A stretch of 64,000 nt of DNA from Gemmobacter aquatilis. GTDB taxonomy: Bacteria; Pseudomonadota; Alphaproteobacteria; Rhodobacterales; Rhodobacteraceae. Positions within the stretch are counted from its first letter, which is position 1. Every line of letters starts with the position of its first letter. The translations under genes were made by a program, and so were the position numbers. Location of the stretch: assembly GCF_900110025.1 (NCBI RefSeq), contig NZ_FOCE01000004.1, positions 62,001 to 126,000 of the forward strand. Reading direction: 5' to 3'. Shown here in pieces: positions 61,443 to 64,000 of this stretch. The notes under the pieces were generated by a model. The model did not search any database. It was not told the origin of the DNA and saw only the letters and a program-made list of their open reading frames with translations.

Positions 61443-61702
61443 CTGTGCTGATTGGACGGTTCAGACGGTGGCGTTCAGCACAGTAACGGCCTGCCACGGG
61501 GCGATCCCATAGGCCAACCGCAGCCCGAAAGCTCGAAGCGGGGGATCAGGCGCCAGACCCGGCGCCTTTAAGTAGCGAGCAAGCCCGAGGCGGGGTCATA
61601 CGACCTCGGGCGCCCAGAAGCGATGGACCGGCTCCGTTGAGCAGATCTTCACGCAGAGGGCTAGGGACCAACCTGTGCCGAAAGGCACGGGCTGGTCTCC
61701 CT
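61443..61702. other. Structured gap with four stem-loops
   Basis: The 383-base gap 61433-61815 carries no convincing gene but four hairpins: CTGTGCTGA (61443-61451)/TCAGCACAG (61475-61483); GGCGCC (61549-61554)/GGCGCC (61561-61566); GCCCGAGG (61583-61590)/CCTCGGGC (61604-61611); and a long stem at 61663-61702 with GAAA tetraloop (61680-61683). AGGGC and GCCCT flanks of the last can extend its pairing. It lies upstream of HNH and terminase genes. Possible roles: non-coding RNA, packaging (cos/pac) site, or intron remnant; none proven. Confidence 0.45.
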
Positions 61703-61815
61703 ATGCCCTTCGCTCCGAACCTCACCATTGAGCAGTGAAACCTTACGAGACTGACTATGAACGAAAGAGACGCGAACTTGAAAACTTGGTGCGCAGATGC
61801 ACAAAAGGCGGCGTG

Positions 61816-62205
61816 ATGGCACATTGGCCTTACAACACTTCAAAATGGGCGCGGCTGCGCGAGGCCAAACTGTCGGCAACTCCGCTCTGCGAAATCTGCA
61901 CCCGGCGCGGCCTGATCGTGGAAGCAGTGGCCGTCGATCACTTCAAGCCCATCAATCAAGGCGGTTCGCCTTTCCCTGAAATGTCTGGCCTGCTGTCGCT
62001 CTGCCTGCCGTGCCACAACGAGAAGACCGCCAGCTTCGACAAGCCAGGCGGCCAGACATTTAGGCGCCGGTTCAAAGGGTTCGACGCGAACGGCAACCCG
62101 ATTGACCCCTTCGATGCCTGGCATGGGGGGGCTTCAGGGACGGTGAACCCGCAGCAGAAGACCGGCGGAGTAAACAAGCGCAGACTTAATAACAAATGTA
62201 GCTAA
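61816..62205 (+). CDS. Phage-type HNH endonuclease
   Basis: A 129-residue HNH protein: CEIC and CLPCHNEKTASF zinc knuckles frame VAVDHFKPINQGG with the catalytic His. Phage HNH proteins beside terminase genes assist DNA packaging in lambdoid-like phages. ATG 61816 follows AAAGG at 7 bases, and the codons upstream of it in the frame (from 61735) have lower third-base GC than the gene itself, so the longer start is less likely. It sits 18 bases before the terminase. Confidence 0.8.
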   Translation: MAHWPYNTSKWARLREAKLSATPLCEICTRRGLIVEAVAVDHFKPINQGGSPFPEMSGLLSLCLPCHNEKTASFDKPGGQTFRRRFKGFDANGNPIDPFDAWHGGASGTVNPQQKTGGVNKRRLNNKCS

Positions 62206-62223
62206 AACAGAAGGTTATCTGGA

Positions 62224-63882
62224 ATGGGGCAGCGTGGGATCGGGGCGAAACCCAAACATCTGCATGTGGTGGAACAGCGCGCGCCGGACCTGTTCCACCC
62301 CGAGGGCTTCCGCCCGCAACCTGCCGCGATGCCGTGGGATGCCCCCGGCCAGAGCCGCGTTGACCGCGTGGTGGCTTTTCTAGAATACCTGCCGATCACC
62401 CAGGGCAAGCTGGCCGGGCAGAAGCTGCGCGTTCGCCCCTTCCAGCGCCGGTTTCTGGAAGCCGTCTATGCGGAAGACGACGAAGGCGGGCGCCCGGTGC
62501 GCACTGCCGTCCTGTCGATGCCCCGCAAGAACGGCAAGACCCAGCTCGTCGCAGGCCTTGCCCTGTGCCACCTGCTTGGCCCCGAGGCCGAACAGCGCGG
62601 CGAAATCTATGCCGCCGCGAACGACCGCTTCCAGTCGGGCAAGACCTTCAACGAAATCGTCGCCATCCTGGACGAACTGCCCGATCTGGACTCCCGCGTG
62701 AACGTGACCAAGTTCCGCAAGGAAATCGAGGTGCTGGCAGGCCCCGGCAAGGGGTCGATCTTCGCTGCCTTGTCTGCCGATGCGGCGGGCAAGCATGGGC
62801 TTTCGCCGTCCTTCATCGTCTATGACGAACTCGGGCAGGCCCCCAAGCGCGACCTTTACGAAGCCCTTGATACCGCCATGGGCGCCCGTGACAATCCGCT
62901 GATGGTGGTGATTTCCACCCAGGCCGCCGACGATCACGCCATCATGTCGGAACTGGTCGATTACGGCCAGCGCCTGAACGCGGGCGAGATGGAAGACCCG
63001 GCCTTTCACCTGACCTTCTACGGCGCCACCGATCAGGATGACCCATGGCACCCCGACACCTGGGCGAAGGCCAATCCCGCCCTGGGCGATTTCCGCAGCC
63101 TGTCGGATGTGCAACGCCAGGCGGCGCAGGCGCAGCGGATGCCAAGTGCCGAACACAGCTTCCGCAACCTGATCCTGAACCAGCGCGTCAGCGCCCATGT
63201 GCGCTTCATCGCCAAGGCGGAATGGGACATGAACAGCGCCGCCCCCCGCGCCGATCTGCGCGGGTGCCCCTGCTTTGCCGGGCTGGACCTGTCGGCCAGC
63301 CGCGACCTGACGGCCTTTGTTCTGGTGTTCCCCGATGACGCAGGCGGGTTCGATGTGCTGCCGCGCTTCTACCTGCCCGAAGCGGGCCTGCGCGAAAAGG
63401 CCGAGGCGGATCGGGTGCCCTATGATGTCTGGGCGCGGCAAGGGCATCTGACGGCCATTCCCGGCGCGGTGGTCGATCCGTCTTTCGTGGCACAGGATAT
63501 TGCCGAGGCGGCGGCGGAATACGATCTGCAAGGGCTGGCCTATGACCGCTGGCGCATCGAGGATCTGAAACGCGAGCTGGCGAACATCGGCGCCGAACTG
63601 CCGCTGCGCGAATTCGGCCAGGGCTTCCGCGACATGGCCCCGGCCATCGACACGCTGGAACGGCTGGTGGCCGAAGGCAAGCTGCGCCATGGCGGTAACC
63701 CGATCCTGACCATGTGCGCCAGCAACGCAGTTATCGAACGGGACGCGGCGGGCAATAGGAAGCTGGCCAAGCATAAGAGCACGGGCCGAATAGACGGGAT
63801 GGTGGCTCTTGCCATGGCCCTGGCCGCATCTGGGCGGGTTGAGGAGGCGGCAATTCCTGCGTGTCTGGCGGAGTTTCTTTAG
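62224..63882 (+). CDS. Phage terminase large subunit
   Basis: A 552-residue terminase (Terminase_1 type) that packages phage DNA. Walker A-like MPRKNGKTQLVAG is near residue 99, Walker B-like FIVYDELGQAP near residue 198, and nuclease acidic residues appear in FAGLDLSASRDLTAFVLV and YDRWRIEDL, with GRIDGMVALAMALA near the end. The N-terminal GAKPKHLHVVEQ resembles the start of small terminase proteins, although the small subunit gene itself is not obvious nearby. No portal or capsid genes are reached before the window ends. Confidence 0.88.
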   Translation: MGQRGIGAKPKHLHVVEQRAPDLFHPEGFRPQPAAMPWDAPGQSRVDRVVAFLEYLPITQGKLAGQKLRVRPFQRRFLEAVYAEDDEGGRPVRTAVLSMPRKNGKTQLVAGLALCHLLGPEAEQRGEIYAAANDRFQSGKTFNEIVAILDELPDLDSRVNVTKFRKEIEVLAGPGKGSIFAALSADAAGKHGLSPSFIVYDELGQAPKRDLYEALDTAMGARDNPLMVVISTQAADDHAIMSELVDYGQRLNAGEMEDPAFHLTFYGATDQDDPWHPDTWAKANPALGDFRSLSDVQRQAAQAQRMPSAEHSFRNLILNQRVSAHVRFIAKAEWDMNSAAPRADLRGCPCFAGLDLSASRDLTAFVLVFPDDAGGFDVLPRFYLPEAGLREKAEADRVPYDVWARQGHLTAIPGAVVDPSFVAQDIAEAAAEYDLQGLAYDRWRIEDLKRELANIGAELPLREFGQGFRDMAPAIDTLERLVAEGKLRHGGNPILTMCASNAVIERDAAGNRKLAKHKSTGRIDGMVALAMALAASGRVEEAAIPACLAEFL

Positions 63883-64000
63883 GCTGCTTGAACTCGACTG
63901 CGGGAATAGGTTGGTCGGGCGCTACCGAGCTTGGCCAAATAGAGTAGACTGCAAGCAGTAAACCAATGATCCCCACGAAAAGTGAGATCGCAGAAAGACG
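63731..64000 (-). CDS. Possible membrane protein, partial
   Basis: A minus-strand frame runs off the right edge and ends at 63731. Its visible part begins with a hydrophobic helix LFVGIIGLLLAVYSIW followed by a Pro-rich segment. It would overlap the end of the terminase gene by 152 bases in the opposite direction, which is unusual, so it may be a chance frame or a gene with a shorter real overlap. The start is not in the window unless GTG 63976 is used. Confidence 0.25.
   Translation of the reverse strand, partial: RLSAISLFVGIIGLLLAVYSIWPSSVAPDQPIPAVEFKQPKETPPDTQELPPPQPAQMRPGPWQEPPSRLFGPCSYAWPASYCPPRPVR

Noticed and set aside
61546-61824. Minus-strand frame through the structured gap
   Set aside because: It lies on the stem-loop region, has no ribosome-binding site and no family similarity.
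61443-62205. Group I or II intron, or HEARO/IscB-type RNA-HNH element
   Set aside because: No recognisable intron core or IscB (no RuvC domain) is seen, and the HNH protein is of the small phage type. A covariance search is still needed.
1-64000. tRNA genes, rRNA genes, CRISPR arrays, transposase genes
   Set aside because: No TTCGA-loop/cloverleaf pattern, spaced repeat array or transposase-like protein was recognised on either strand.

Overview
The window looks like chromosomal DNA of a Rhodobacterales alphaproteobacterium (Rhodobacteraceae/Paracoccaceae type), with a prophage-like module at the right end. Evidence for the lineage: very high GC with strong G/C third-position bias, a murB-ddlB-ftsQ-ftsA-ftsZ-lpxC division/envelope cluster with an FtsZ carrying a long Pro/Ala-rich tail, an F1-ATPase zeta-type inhibitor (DUF1476), CarD, bamD next to recN, the Anbu/ATP-grasp/alpha-E/transglutaminase operon, and secreted Hint-domain and RTX proteins.

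Layout. 1-4671: tail of an SH3-domain protein, a DASS/SLC13-type permease divergent from an AraC regulator, and oligoendopeptidase F. 5026-8960: a compact operon of circularly permuted ATP-grasp enzyme, alpha-E protein, transglutaminase and Anbu (ancestral proteasome-like peptidase). 9060-10943: lysophospholipase-like hydrolase, SCP2 lipid-binding protein and a TPR protein. 10956-15431: a Suv3-like RNA helicase with basic tail, S4 RNA-binding protein, ferredoxin FdxA and CarD. 15480-19277: divergent cobS/cobT and a KefB-like antiporter. 19376-27263: a large membrane protein joining a PilM/GspL-like head to a PilP-like tail, a SIMPL protein, MetY, a glycosyltransferase-like protein, a secreted hypothetical protein and a DDAH-like hydrolase. 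27386-37544: cell division and envelope genes, bamD, recN and a DUF3563 protein.

37547-45673 mixes minus-strand metabolic genes (FAD oxidoreductase, DUF1638, a corrinoid protein, a homocysteine methyltransferase) with plus-strand genes for two RTX proteins and a radical SAM protein. The corrinoid protein and methyltransferase look like parts of a split methionine synthase. 45853-50117: DUF1476 and a purine operon (purC, purS, purQ) interrupted by a low-GC HNH-type gene and by an antisense Hint-domain gene. 50165-53264: a DctB/DctD-like two-component pair whose regulator lacks the sigma-54 contact loop. 53829-60633: RNase E, TusA, CcdA, a membrane-anchored serine-hydrolase-like protein and a cytochrome P450.

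From about 60660 the sequence becomes phage-like: very small ORFs, two small hypothetical genes, a 380-base gap rich in stem-loops, a small HNH endonuclease and a large terminase. No integrase, portal, tRNA or attachment site is visible before the window ends, so the phage module is only partly seen. An intergenic repeat family (a GC hairpin followed by a GATATTT...CCAAGATGAAA-like core) occurs at five places, and two copies form a large inverted repeat between dctD and rne.
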